A model generated the notes under the pieces. The model ran no database searches and was not told the origin of the DNA. It worked only from the letters and a program-made list of their open reading frames with translations. Positions 1 through 10,561 of a stretch of DNA of 64,000 nucleotides are shown here, piece by piece. The stretch covers positions 62,001 through 126,000 of the forward strand of contig JADJJY010000003.1 of the NCBI GenBank assembly GCA_016706275.1. The letters run 5' to 3'. A program made the position numbers and the translations under genes. How positions within the stretch are numbered: position 1 is the first letter of the stretch; every line of letters starts with the position of its first letter. The stretch comes from Chloracidobacterium sp. GTDB taxonomy: Bacteria; Acidobacteriota; Blastocatellia; Pyrinomonadales; Pyrinomonadaceae.

Positions 1-1
1 C

Positions 2-118
2 AGCCCCGCGCTCAACCACCGCATGGAGATCACATCCGGTGTCCTCGCCGACAAATGCCGCTCGCTGATGCAAAATTTCTTTCAGGCAAGACGCAAAAAG
101 CCAGAACCGCCTGCGTAG
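2..118 (+). CDS. C-terminal end of an unidentified protein (5' end outside window)
   Basis: An open frame enters from the left edge and ends at a TAG at 116-118, giving 38 residues with a basic tail (QARRKKPEPPA). The stretch with GVLADKCRSLMQ looks like real coding sequence, but too little is present to name a family. It ends 66 bases before the first tRNA-Ser. No terminator is obvious between them. Confidence 0.5.
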   Translation, partial: SPALNHRMEITSGVLADKCRSLMQNFFQARRKKPEPPA

Positions 119-184
119 GCGAGCGGTAGATTTCATCGCCAACTTGAAAACACCCGCCCGAAACCGTTAGAATCATACGTTCGC

Positions 185-274
<90 letters not shown>

Positions 275-344
275 TTTGTTATTTGAAGTTGTAAAGCAGT
301 AACGTCTCACCCTTTATTTCCATTTAGAACAGGAGAATATCGTT

Positions 345-1091
345 ATGCCTTTAACAAAAAGATTGTCGGCCGAATTTATCGGCACACTTTGGCTAGTTCT
401 CGGCGGATGCGGCAGTGCGGTTTTGGCCGCGGCGTATCCTAATCTCGGCATCGGTTTCGCGGGTGTTTCGCTCGCATTTGGTCTAACCGTGTTAACGATG
501 GCATTTGCTATCGGCCATATTTCGGGCTGTCATTTGAATCCCGCCGTGACCTTTGGGTTGTGGGCAGGCAAGAGATTTCCAGCCAACGAGATATTGCCGT
601 ATGTGATCGCACAAGTGCTCGGAGCGATCAGCGGAGCGGGCCTGCTGTATGTCATCGCCAGCGGCAAAGCGGGATTTTCGCTCGCCGGCGGCTTTGCGTC
701 GAACGGCTTTGACACACATTCACCCGGCGGTTATTCGGCTCTCGCGGGTTTTGTCGCCGAAGTTGTGATGACGTTCTTTTTTCTGATCGTCATACTCGGA
801 GCCACGCACAAGCTGGCACCAAAGGGCTTTGCCCCGATCGCGATCGGCCTGTGTCTGACGCTGATCCATTTGATAACGATCCCGGTGACCAACACGTCGG
901 TCAACCCGGCACGCAGCACCGGCCCCGCCATTTTCGTCGGCGGATGGGCGATATCGCAGCTCTGGCTTTTCTGGGTCGCACCGATATTAGGTGCATTGCT
1001 CGCGGGCGTGGTCTATAGTTGGATGGTCGGCGATGACGAAAAGTCCGAACCGGCCGCTGAAAAAGAAGAGGCCGCCGAAGAATCAGCGTAA
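345..1091 (+). CDS. aqpZ: Aquaporin Z-type water channel
   Basis: A 248-residue MIP-family inner-membrane channel with six membrane segments and two NPA half-helices: HLNPAVT near residue 65 and SVNPARST near residue 188. The segment LIHLITIPVTNTSVNPARST closely matches E. coli AqpZ and keeps the His and Arg of the selectivity filter, which favours water over glycerol. The C-terminal ~25 residues are a Glu/Ala-rich cytoplasmic tail that AqpZ lacks. An AGGAG sits at 331-335, 9 bases before the ATG. The gene stands alone between two tRNA-Ser genes. Confidence 0.93.
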   Translation: MPLTKRLSAEFIGTLWLVLGGCGSAVLAAAYPNLGIGFAGVSLAFGLTVLTMAFAIGHISGCHLNPAVTFGLWAGKRFPANEILPYVIAQVLGAISGAGLLYVIASGKAGFSLAGGFASNGFDTHSPGGYSALAGFVAEVVMTFFFLIVILGATHKLAPKGFAPIAIGLCLTLIHLITIPVTNTSVNPARSTGPAIFVGGWAISQLWLFWVAPILGALLAGVVYSWMVGDDEKSEPAAEKEEAAEESA

Positions 1092-1119
1092 CTGACGATT
1101 TTTGACAATTTAACAAACC

Positions 1120-1210
1120 GGAAGGGTGCAGGAGTGGTTGAACTGGCTACATTGGAAATGTAGTGAACCTCAAAAGGGTTCCGTGGGTTCGAATCCCACC
1201 CTTTCCGCCA
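1120..1210 (+). tRNA. tRNA-Ser (anticodon GGA)
   Basis: The acceptor stem GGAAGGG (1120-1126) pairs with CCTTTCC (1200-1206, one G-T pair), with discriminator G1207 and encoded CCA (1208-1210). The anticodon stem CTACA/TGTAG closes the loop TTGGAAA, so the anticodon is GGA, reading UCC and UCU. The long variable arm is typical of tRNA-Ser. Confidence 0.95.
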
Positions 1211-1327
1211 TATGGCTTCAGGCCCCGCACAACGTTTTGTTGTGAACTCCGCTAGGCGAGGAATCGAGCAACGGTAGCAATTTCGAGCGTGTGTTGCGAT
1301 CAGGTCTGAAGCCGCCATTTCTACATC

Positions 1328-1358
1328 GGCCATCTGCTTTTTGCAGGTGGCCTTTTTT
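1328..1358 (+). terminator. Rho-independent terminator
   Basis: A 10-bp stem (GGCCATCTGC at 1328-1337 with GCAGGTGGCC at 1343-1352, one G-T pair) is followed by T6. It lies about 120 bases downstream of tRNA-Ser(GGA) and rules out the upstream in-frame TTG at 1341 as a start for the next gene. Confidence 0.85.
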
Positions 1359-1403
1359 CGTTCGCAAGTTTTCCGCCCACGGCGCGTTCAATATCCAAAC
1401 GAT

Positions 1404-2411
1404 ATGATCACAGCCAATTACAAATACATCGTCGCCGTCGCCCTTACAATGTTCGCCCTCACGTTTGCGGCCGCAGGCCAAGAAGCGAATAAATGCCCGT
1501 CAAACACAAGCCGCCTATTCGCCGAAAAGATCGACGAATTTAGCCATATCGACGACAGCGAGTTGTACATCAACGTCGCGGTCCTGTTTGAGCGGCTCAA
1601 AGACGCCCCGAGCGGAACATACGCCTACGTCATCGCTTACAAAGGGGCCGACGCCTTGCCCGCCGACCGCGATCGCAACCGGGTCGCCGAACGCATCCGT
1701 GAGTCGATAGCTTTGCAAAACCAAGATGCAAGACAGTTTTTGATGATCGACGGCGGCTTTCGCAAGACCGACGGAGCCGAGTTTTTCTTTGTCGAGGCCG
1801 GCAACAAACCGCCATTGCCGTCAAACACCGTACCTACGCCCAAAACTCCAAAGATCACCGCATTGTGGGCGAAGAGCACATTGTCAGAGGATTCAAGCCC
1901 GATCGAAGAATTTGTAAATCGTGCCATCGTCTATCGCGATATGCCGGAGGACTATGACGGCCCCACATTACCCGCGATCGAAGAAACTGAGCCAACCCCG
2001 AGTCCTTCCCAGCCCGAGATATGGAAGTTAGGATTGTTTATCCCGGATCTTACTTTCAATACCGACAACTCCGAAAAACCGCCCCTCACTGCCGAGGAGC
2101 TTGATGCGATCAGATTTAGTTGGACGAACAAAAAATTTGCCCCTGCCATCGCCAAAAGCAAAGGTTCAAATGGCGTCATGATCTACTACGCCGACGACCA
2201 GTTCTACGACATCAGCCGCCTCGAACCTTTCATCGCCGCCGGCCGCGACCGTATGGCCATAGCCGCTGGCATCGACCCCGACCGCATCGAAGTAATCTTC
2301 GGCGGCTACCGCGGCCAAATCCAAGTCGAATACTGGCTAGTCCCCTACGGCGGCACGCTACCCATCGCAAAGCCCGAAGACCGCGATTCGAGCGAACCTT
2401 CCGATCAATAG
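1404..2411 (+). CDS. Exported protein of unknown function with an internal domain duplication
   Basis: A 335-residue protein from the ATG at 1404; the frame is open further upstream but that part overlaps the terminator. The N-terminus is a signal peptide (basic NYKY, hydrophobic core, AAAGQ cleavage region). Two similar domains of ~65 residues are visible. The first has YAYVIAYKG...DRNRVAERI...MIDGGFR...FFFVEAGNKPPLP. The second has NGVMIYYAD...GRDRMAIAAG...VIFGGYRG...EYWLVPYGGTLP. They are separated by a Pro/Thr/Glu-rich linker. I do not recognise the family. It probably acts in the periplasm or at the envelope, by inference from the signal peptide only. Confidence 0.75.
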   Translation: MITANYKYIVAVALTMFALTFAAAGQEANKCPSNTSRLFAEKIDEFSHIDDSELYINVAVLFERLKDAPSGTYAYVIAYKGADALPADRDRNRVAERIRESIALQNQDARQFLMIDGGFRKTDGAEFFFVEAGNKPPLPSNTVPTPKTPKITALWAKSTLSEDSSPIEEFVNRAIVYRDMPEDYDGPTLPAIEETEPTPSPSQPEIWKLGLFIPDLTFNTDNSEKPPLTAEELDAIRFSWTNKKFAPAIAKSKGSNGVMIYYADDQFYDISRLEPFIAAGRDRMAIAAGIDPDRIEVIFGGYRGQIQVEYWLVPYGGTLPIAKPEDRDSSEPSDQ

Positions 2412-2493
2412 ACCAACGCCGCAAACGGATGTCAAAGTTGTCGACGGGCAAAAGCCGTTGTCACTGAGGCTATACTTTATAAATAGTCTGCAT

Positions 2494-4678
2494 CTAGATA
2501 GGCACCCTTTTCATTTGAATGCCGCCGATGAAATCGACATTTGGGCTATCTCCAGTTACGTCCACAAGCGGTCCAAAGCTAAATCGTCGCGAAGTGACCG
2601 TGACTGTGTATGTACCCGTAGGGGGAGATTTCGTTAAAGTTATAAAACCCGAATGGAGTCGTCATTAAAGTGCGGCTAAAACCGTGACCGTCGTTGATCG
2701 CCACGGCATTGCGGACTCCGCGCCCCCCGGCGAAAACCATGCCAACGGTACCGATAAAGATACATCATCTATTGTGAAGTTATCAGGGCCAACTCCTCCT
2801 GGACGGTTATATTGAAAACTTATCGTGGGGTTGCCACGGCGTATGCCCCAAGGTCTATCGTTCGCAGCGTGTATGACGATTCGGCAACTGGCGGTTCCGA
2901 TATCGTCTGCACACCGCACCGTCAACCCTAACTTGGACAAGGGCGTGGAAGGAGAGCACATCCGGGAAAGGGGGGGGGGGGGGGGGGGGGGGGGAAGCTG
3001 TTGCTTGCTCAGCCGCCGTATTGTCCGAACCATCAAACCAGACCGATGCGGTCCCTGTTCGTGGAGATGCCGTTCCGTTTCCCGTCCCCCCGGGGGGCCG
3101 GGGCGCCAGCGGGGGTTACCCCCCGGGGGGGGGGGGGCGGGGGCCGGTTTGGCCTCCCCGCGCGGGCTCCCCCCCACCCCCCCCCGTCGGCCACTGACTA
3201 ATTCCGACTGCATTGTCCGAACTTGTGGACGCCTGACTTATGTTTCCAAATTCGTCCTGGGCCGCTCCGGTATAACTGAGACCCGAAGAAAGCCCCCGTT
3301 CGGAACATTTATACTAACGGCAACATTGTACGTGCCCGGCCCGGAATGGGCACAGCTGGCAGCGTGAGGCGTCAAGGTCGCCGGTCGCCGGGTTGGGGTC
3401 AGCTAACGCGATCACGTGCTGTTGCGACCGCCGCGGGGCTGGCACCATCGGTCCGCAGATTGCCGGCACGTTAGTGGTGTCGAGAAAGAGATAGGCCGAA
3501 CCTATATCAATCTGCGACCCGACACTCTGGCCTGATGCGGACATAACAGCGGTGCCGTCGTCAATAGCAATATTGCCTCCGAAGCGATCGAAAGTAAGTC
3601 CATCCGATGCCGTCATCTTAGAGAGCTGCGTCCATGCTGAACCTTGCCTAACGTAGACGTATGCCGCTCCTTCATATCCGCCATTAATTTGGGTCCGGGG
3701 GGTGGGGGGGCGAGGTGGGGGGGTTGGTCCTCATCTAACGCGACGGCCCCACCAAAGTCCGACCCATTTGAGGGACTGGGAATAAACAGTCTTAATTGAG
3801 TTGTCCAGGATCCACCATTTCGAACAAAGACATACACCACGCCGGGTGCGGATCCGCCAAGGACTCCATGTTCACTGGGCGAGCCGACGACGGCCGTGTC
3901 GCCATCAATATCTACCGCACTGCCAAATTTCTCATGGCCAAACGGCTGGGAGACGGTGCCCAAAGGATGTTTTGCGGTCGGCCAAAGCTTGCGCCCACTT
4001 CAGGCCTTTTCCAGCAAATACATATGCCGACCCTTGACGCGTTATCTGGTAGGCTCCGATAGATCGTCTCACCTGAGACTGCGACGGTCGAACCAAAGAT
4101 GTCTGTAGCGGTTCCGTCACTCGCTGTTAACTTCTGCTGTTGGGTCCAAGTCAAACCGTTCTTTGCAAAAACATATGCCGAACCATGATCTAGGGGCCCC
4201 TGTATCGTCGTGATTCGCCCCAACAACGATGATGTTACCCCCGATCGCCACACTGCTGCCGAACTCATCTCCATTCGCACCATCGGACGCGATGATCTTT
4301 TGAAATAGCGACCATGTGAGTCCTCTTCGGGTAAAAACATAGACGGCACCACGATCGGTCCCAGAAACACCTAAATTAGCGCTTGGGCCCCACGACAGCC
4401 GGATTCCCCTTTCCCCCCCCCCCCCCCCCGCGAAAAAAAACCTTGTTCCCCCCCCCCCGCGCCCCCGCGGCAGGGGATTGTATAAAAATGGGTCCCGGGC
4501 GGCCCCCCCCTTACGAGGAACTGCGACCAGTATGGTCATCTTCTTTTCGCTCAGCGTCGCAGCCTCAGTAAGATTCAGGAAAGGAATTCGGTGAGGATAT
4601 CTGACTTCTATCGTTTTCAGATACAAGGAGAAGTATCGCGACCAAACAAGTTAAGAGTGATTTGAAAAAAAATTTCAC
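2494..4678 (-). pseudogene. Secreted FG-GAP repeat protein, fragmented by frameshifts and G/C homopolymers
   Basis: Reading leftward, a GTG at 4678 opens a signal peptide (VKFFFKSLLTCLVAILLLVS). FG-GAP repeat fragments then appear in shifting frames: AVYVFTRRGLTW...GDEFGSSVAIGGN, SAYVFAKNGLTW...TDIFGSTVAVSGE, KFGSAVDIDGDTAVVGS, VVYVFVRNGGSW...SDFGGAVALDED, AAYVYVRQGSAW...DRFGGNIAIDDG. The 3' end near 2494-2600 encodes a carboxypeptidase-regulatory-like tail (YTVTVTSRRFSFGPLVDVTG...VDFIGG) ending at a TAG (2494-2496). At least five frame changes and four G- or C-rich blocks (2970-2994, about 3085-3185, 3691-3724, 4413-4508) break it. An intact gene would encode an exported beta-propeller protein of about 700 residues. 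Damaged assembly is the simplest explanation; true decay is possible. Confidence 0.75.
2970..2994. repeat. G25 homopolymer
   Basis: Twenty-five consecutive G residues inside the broken FG-GAP gene. With the GC-only blocks at about 3085-3185, 3691-3724 and 4413-4508 it has no counterpart elsewhere in the window. It probably reflects sequencing or gap-filling error. Confidence 0.8.
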
Positions 4679-4732
4679 CGTTATGCATCCTAGCATAAAA
4701 GTAACTGGGGCAGTCCACAATTTGATTGGCTG

Positions 4733-5104
4733 TTATTTCCTCACGGCTCGCGTCGCTTTTAGATCGAGCACCAGCACGCCGTCGTTGTCGATCTCGGCTT
4801 TGCAGGCCGTGGTTCGCGGCACCACAATTTCGTAATAACGAAAAAACCTGCCGGCACGGATCACGCGGTGGCGGCCGTTTGTTTTATCAAAGATCGGGAA
4901 CGAGTTTGCAGTTGCCGTCTTGGCCGGAGCGACGCCGACTAGGCCGTTCCATCGGTCGTACAGCAGCACCGCCCGCTCGTGCGTCCCAAACCTCTCGGCA
5001 GCCGTCGCCCCGATCATGATCTCGCCTTTTTCGTTCAGCGTGACATGCATCGCCTCGCGGCGGTTCTCCGGCCCAAGCGCAAACTCTTCCCAGTTCTTAA
5101 ACAT
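4733..5104 (-). CDS. Small protein of unknown function
   Basis: 123 residues from the ATG at 5104 (MFKNWEEFALGPENRREAMH). The frame stays open 15 codons upstream, but this Met starts the protein-like part. It is soluble, with no signal peptide or membrane segment. Conserved-looking blocks are GEIMIGATAAERFG, AVLLYDRWNGLVGV and GRHRVIRAGRFFRYYEI. The family is not recognised. The gene lies between the wrecked FG-GAP gene and divergent dnaX. Confidence 0.7.
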   Translation of the reverse strand: MFKNWEEFALGPENRREAMHVTLNEKGEIMIGATAAERFGTHERAVLLYDRWNGLVGVAPAKTATANSFPIFDKTNGRHRVIRAGRFFRYYEIVVPRTTACKAEIDNDGVLVLDLKATRAVRK

Positions 5105-5439
5105 AATCAATGGATAAGAAAATGTATCATTGATGCAACGCATTGTCAAGTATGCGAATCAGATAGTTGACGCGGCGGAACGGTGAAGCGGGGCTTTCCA
5201 CAAAAACGGGTGACGCGGCGGAGCGGAGAGTTGCGGGTGAAATCCGCTCATCTGTTCCGCAACGATCCATGTAAACGTTGGTTTTAGCCATTTTTGTCGA
5301 TTTGATACACCTGCGATGCTCAATTTTGAGGGGTTTTTCATGCTTTTTTGCGTCAAGGTCGCCAAAAAATCACAACCCGTCACTGACAACTGACCACCGA
5401 CAACTGACAACTGCCGCTTTATCCTTTATCCTTTAACAA
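5105..5439. other. Intergenic region with short direct and tandem repeats
   Basis: Divergent spacer between the small protein and dnaX. It holds two near-identical 16-mers (TGACGCGGCGGAACGG at 5168-5183 and one with a single change at 5211-5226). It also has a run of imperfect CTGACAA-type heptamers (5382-5413) and a short TTTATCC tandem (about 5417-5435) just before the dnaX start. The open frame through it (5159-5410, minus) is composed of these repeats and is not a convincing gene. No tRNA or ncRNA was recognised. Confidence 0.6.
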
Positions 5440-7347
<1,908 letters not shown>

Positions 7348-7423
7348 TCAACGACTATTTACCGAACATCGTCAGACAAACTTTCGTATTGTTTATAGAT
7401 TTGGCAAACTTAGTTCATATTTA

Positions 7424-8341
7424 ATGAAACGCAATTTTTTGCCGCGACAATTGAAACCACTGCTCATCTTTCTGGCGATACTGCTCGCCGGACTAACGGC
7501 GTTTTCGCAAGAAAACCAGCCATGGTCGCAAAATACTTCACCGCTACCCCCGCCTACCGGTTTTGTAAACGACTATGCCGGTGTCATCGATCCGGCGACA
7601 AAGCAGGCTCTTGAAACTAAACTCAAAAACCTCAAGGACACGACAAACCCGTCCGTCGAGATCGCCGTCGCCGTTGTAAAAACGACAGGCGAGCGGGCAA
7701 TATTCGACTATTCCCTCGCCGTCGCCCGTGGCTGGAAGATCGGCTCCGTCGACGATGACAACCCGAGTGCTCTTTTGCTCATAGCGATCGACGATCGCAA
7801 ATATTTCACGCAAGTCAGTAAGGACCTCGAGGACGAGCTTCCCGACGGTGTCGTCGGCAGCCTGCAACGGCAATTTCTCGTTCCGGAATTCAAAAAAGCC
7901 AATTACGCCAAAGGTATCTCGGACACGATCGACGCCTACATCGCGACGATCCGTAATAAAGGCAACACATCCGGCAACGCTAATACAATTCGGCAGCCGA
8001 GCAGTGACAACGGTTCTGGGGGAGCATTTTTTGGATTATTTTGCTGTGCAGTAATAATCCTGATCGTAATAGTGATATTGATCGCATCACGCAATCACAA
8101 AGGCGGTGGGCCAAGCGCGGGTGACCGAAACCGTTGGGGCGGAGGCGGATTTGGCGGCGGTGGCGGCGGTAGCAGTGGTAGCGACATTGCATCGGCAGTT
8201 ATCGGCGGCATTATCGGTGCGGCTCTGTCCGGCGGTTCATCTTCGTCCTCAAGCGATTCGGGCTCTTCAAGCGGCGGAGACTGGGGCGGATTTGGAGGCG
8301 GCGGAGACTTTGGCGGCGGCGGTGCCGGAGGAGATTGGTAA
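7424..8341 (+). CDS. TPM-domain exported membrane protein
   Basis: 305 residues from the ATG at 7424. A signal peptide (LLIFLAILLAGLTAFSQ) is followed by a TPM (DUF477) domain, roughly residues 45-180, beginning at the typical GFVNDYAGVIDPATK and containing SVEIAVAVV and LLIAIDDRKYF. A membrane segment (FGLFCCAVIILIVIVILIAS) follows, then a long Gly/Ser tail (GGGGFGGGGGGSSGS and similar). TPM proteins of this layout often sit beside lemA, as here; their biochemical role in bacteria is unsettled. The next gene starts 4 bases after the stop, so this gene heads a three-gene operon. Confidence 0.85.
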   Translation: MKRNFLPRQLKPLLIFLAILLAGLTAFSQENQPWSQNTSPLPPPTGFVNDYAGVIDPATKQALETKLKNLKDTTNPSVEIAVAVVKTTGERAIFDYSLAVARGWKIGSVDDDNPSALLLIAIDDRKYFTQVSKDLEDELPDGVVGSLQRQFLVPEFKKANYAKGISDTIDAYIATIRNKGNTSGNANTIRQPSSDNGSGGAFFGLFCCAVIILIVIVILIASRNHKGGGPSAGDRNRWGGGGFGGGGGGSSGSDIASAVIGGIIGAALSGGSSSSSSDSGSSSGGDWGGFGGGGDFGGGGAGGDW

Positions 8342-8345
8342 TATT

Positions 8346-9062
8346 ATGAACCACTATTTCGCTGATTTTATTGATGATCTACGTTCAACCCATCGCGACA
8401 ATCTGGTGTCGGTTGTGCTATATGGGTCGGCGGCGGCGGGTGATTTTGTGCCTCGTCAATCGGACTACAACATACTCGTCGCGTTAAAAAAGATAGGCCC
8501 GGCCGACCTCAGAAATGCGCAGGCTTGTATTCGTGAATGGACGCGGCTGGGCAATCCCGTTCCCGTTTATTTTACCGAGTCTGAGCTGCAAAATGCGGCT
8601 GACGTATTCCCGATCGAGTTTCATCAGATGACGGTGGCACACAAAGTTTTGTTCGGCCCCGACGTGCTCGCCGGGCTAAATATCTCGGACAAATTCCTCC
8701 GTTTGCAGACGGAATACGAGCTTCGCAGCAAGCTAATTCAGTTGCGGCGGCAGTATATCCCCGCGTCAGCATCCGTCGATGGACTGAAACGGTTGATGGG
8801 TGAAAGTCTGGCGAGTTTTGCAGCGTTGTTTAGAGCCGTGCTGATAATCGGTGGCCAAACGCCGCCCGCGACCAAGCCCGAGATCGTCGCGCAGACGGTC
8901 AAGCATCTACAGATCGACGGAGCGTCGTTTGAAAAAATCTTTGATATTCGTGAGAATAGTCTCACCGTGAAATTAGACGAAATGAGCGCCAATGCACTCT
9001 TTGGCGAGTATATGGAGCAGATCGAAAAAGTTATTGACGCGGTCGATGCCGCCGGAAAATAG
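8346..9062 (+). CDS. Nucleotidyltransferase-fold protein
   Basis: 238 residues from the ATG at 8346, 4 bases after the TPM gene stop. The N-terminus carries the pol-beta-type nucleotidyltransferase motif VLYGSAAAGDFVPRQSDYNI. Here GS is followed by D-x-x-x-x-x-SD, but the second metal-binding acid is replaced by Tyr-Asn (SDYNILV in place of SDIDL). Catalysis is therefore doubtful. The C-terminal ~130 residues are helical, like HEPN or substrate-binding partners of minimal nucleotidyltransferases. It is cytoplasmic, with unknown substrate. Its place between TPM and lemA suggests the three products act together. Confidence 0.75.
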   Translation: MNHYFADFIDDLRSTHRDNLVSVVLYGSAAAGDFVPRQSDYNILVALKKIGPADLRNAQACIREWTRLGNPVPVYFTESELQNAADVFPIEFHQMTVAHKVLFGPDVLAGLNISDKFLRLQTEYELRSKLIQLRRQYIPASASVDGLKRLMGESLASFAALFRAVLIIGGQTPPATKPEIVAQTVKHLQIDGASFEKIFDIRENSLTVKLDEMSANALFGEYMEQIEKVIDAVDAAGK

Positions 9063-9072
9063 GAGAATTATT

Positions 9073-9717
9073 ATGAAAAGAGCAATTTTATTGACTGTGG
9101 CAATGATAGCCGCATTTGGCCTAAGCGGATGCAGCTACAACGACCTCACCGCCAAACAGCAGCAGGTCAAAGGTAAGTGGGCCAATGTAGAAAGTTCAAT
9201 GCAGCGGCGTGCCGACCTGATCCCTAATCTTGTCGAGACTGCAAAGATGGCCGGTATTCAGGAACAGGAAGTCTTCGGACAGATCGCTGATGCCCGCTCG
9301 CGTTTGTTAAATGCACAGCAGGCAGCTCCGACCGGAACTGGCGGCGACAAAACGCCCGAACAAAAGCAAGCCGTGATCGAAGCCAATAACAGCTTTGGCG
9401 GCACGATCGGCAGATTATTGAGTCTGCAAGAAAACTATCCGGTCTTACGTTCGAACGAAGCGTTTATGAAAGTTCAGGACGAACTTTCGGGCACAGAAAA
9501 TCGGATCAATACGGCCCGTTTAGACTTTAACGAAGCTGTTACGACCTTCAACACAACCCGCAACTCGTTCCCGGCGGTACTCACCGCGGGCTTACTTGGT
9601 TTTAAAGAAGAGCCTTTCTTCCAGGCGGATGAGAAAGCTAAGACGGCACCGAGCGTGGGCGACGCTAATTCGATGCGTAAACCGACTACTGCACCGGCAG
9701 CACCTGCTAATAAGTAG
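9073..9717 (+). CDS. lemA: LemA family lipoprotein-like protein
   Basis: 214 residues. AGGAG at 9061-9065 precedes the ATG at 9073. The N-terminus is a signal with a lipobox-like LSGC at about residue 17-20. The LemA core follows: YNDLTAKQQQVKGKWANVES, QRRADLIPNLVETAKMAG and LQENYPVLRSNEAF, then GTENRINTARLDFNEAVTTFN. LemA proteins are helical envelope proteins of uncertain function. The gene is last in the TPM / nucleotidyltransferase / lemA operon and converges on the microcompartment operon with a one-base gap. Confidence 0.88.
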   Translation: MKRAILLTVAMIAAFGLSGCSYNDLTAKQQQVKGKWANVESSMQRRADLIPNLVETAKMAGIQEQEVFGQIADARSRLLNAQQAAPTGTGGDKTPEQKQAVIEANNSFGGTIGRLLSLQENYPVLRSNEAFMKVQDELSGTENRINTARLDFNEAVTTFNTTRNSFPAVLTAGLLGFKEEPFFQADEKAKTAPSVGDANSMRKPTTAPAAPANK

Positions 9718-9718
9718 T

Positions 9719-9985
9719 TTAGAACCCGCGGGAGTTACACATCGAACAGTGGTCACAAGGCTTGCCGGGCTCAAACTGGCAAGCCTTTTCTTTGAATTCG
9801 GCTCCAAAGATCGAGTCTGCGATAGCTTCGGCAATAGTTAGTTTGTCGAGAGACGGGTGCGTGGATATTGGTTCGCGGACTGCGACGCCGGTATTTTCGA
9901 GTTTATCGAGGCGATGGGTTATCTTCTCAACGGCGGCAAACAGGGCGGCGAGTTCGGCGGGATTTTTAGTTTCGTTTGCTGACAT
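9719..9985 (-). CDS. Small microcompartment-operon protein with a Cys-rich C-terminus
   Basis: 88 residues from the ATG at 9985, which overlaps the 3' end of the upstream pentamer gene by 20 bases. It has a short coiled-coil (LFAAVEKITHRLDKLE), then a variable linker. A conserved-looking C-terminal helix plus tail follows (SLDKLTIAEAIADSIFG, then CQFEPGKPCDHCSMCNSRGF), with four cysteines spaced C-x7-C-x2-C-x2-C. I do not recognise the family. Translational coupling to the shell genes suggests a microcompartment role. A metal or Fe-S site, or a helix for cargo or shell docking, is possible but unproven. Confidence 0.75.
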   Translation of the reverse strand: MSANETKNPAELAALFAAVEKITHRLDKLENTGVAVREPISTHPSLDKLTIAEAIADSIFGAEFKEKACQFEPGKPCDHCSMCNSRGF

Positions 9986-10277
9986 TTCCCTTTTTACTGT
10001 CCTGCTCGAGCAAGTCGACATAATCAACTACGCCCACTATCGCCGAATCGATCGCTGCACCCGGCTTTCCGGTCGCGGCAGTTGATGCCGACCAGCCTTC
10101 CTGCGCAATGATCACGATGTCGCCCTCGCCGGAGTTCACCGAATCAAGGGCGATGCAGGTGTAATCCATGTCCTCACCCTCCGGCGTGATCTGCCGACAG
10201 AGCATCGCACGCGTTCCCTCGTAACGCTGATTTTTCTGCGTCGCAACGACGTTACCGATGACCTTTGCTAGCAACAT
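9966..10277 (-). CDS. EutN/CcmL-type microcompartment vertex protein (BMC-P) 1
   Basis: 103 residues. It has the family signature at the N-terminus (AKVIGNVVATQKNQRYEG), the central CIALDSVNSGEGDIVII and the closing DSAIVGVVDYVD. BMC-P proteins form pentamers that cap the twelve vertices of the polyhedral shell. This copy has a ~12-residue charged extension at the C-terminus (EQDSKKGNVSKRN). The next upstream gene ends immediately before its start, so the three BMC-P genes are co-transcribed. Confidence 0.92.
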   Translation of the reverse strand: MLLAKVIGNVVATQKNQRYEGTRAMLCRQITPEGEDMDYTCIALDSVNSGEGDIVIIAQEGWSASTAATGKPGAAIDSAIVGVVDYVDLLEQDSKKGNVSKRN

Positions 10278-10553
10278 TTATGGATTGAAAACATGAGCGT
10301 CCGAATCGATAATCCCGACGATGGTACAATCGGTCGGCGTCTCGTCACGCTTGAACGGAAACGACGCCTCCTTGCCGCGACACCAAAAAACCAATTCACC
10401 TTCACCGGCTCCGACCGCATCTAGCGCGATAGTCGGCGGGCCTTTTGGTTTGAGATCAGCGTCCAGAGTCTGGACGACAAGGAACTTTCGTCCGTCGAGA
10501 GCTTCGTTCTTAACCGTTGCGACTACGGTTCCGATGACGCGGGCAATTTGCAT
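10278..10553 (-). CDS. EutN/CcmL-type microcompartment vertex protein (BMC-P) 2
   Basis: 91 residues with ARVIGTVVATVKNEALDGR at the N-terminus, then TIALDAVGAGEGELVFW and CTIVGIIDSD. It is a second pentamer paralogue. Three BMC-P paralogues with one hexamer and no trimer (BMC-T) is the pattern described for Planctomycetes/Verrucomicrobia-like (PVM-like) microcompartments. It abuts the first BMC-P gene with no gap and starts 8 bases after the third one ends. Confidence 0.92.
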   Translation of the reverse strand: MQIARVIGTVVATVKNEALDGRKFLVVQTLDADLKPKGPPTIALDAVGAGEGELVFWCRGKEASFPFKRDETPTDCTIVGIIDSDAHVFNP

Positions 10554-10561
10554 CTTAGAAT

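Noticed and set aside
1013..1333. Minus-strand frame with GWDSNPR across tRNA-Ser(GGA)
   Set aside because: Same false-protein pattern caused by the tRNA on the other strand.
2825..3367. Plus-strand frame through the G25 run
   Set aside because: Poly-Gly/Pro from homopolymers; the real coding signal is on the minus strand.
5159..5410. Minus-strand frame upstream of dnaX
   Set aside because: Composed largely of direct and tandem repeats with no conserved-looking sequence.
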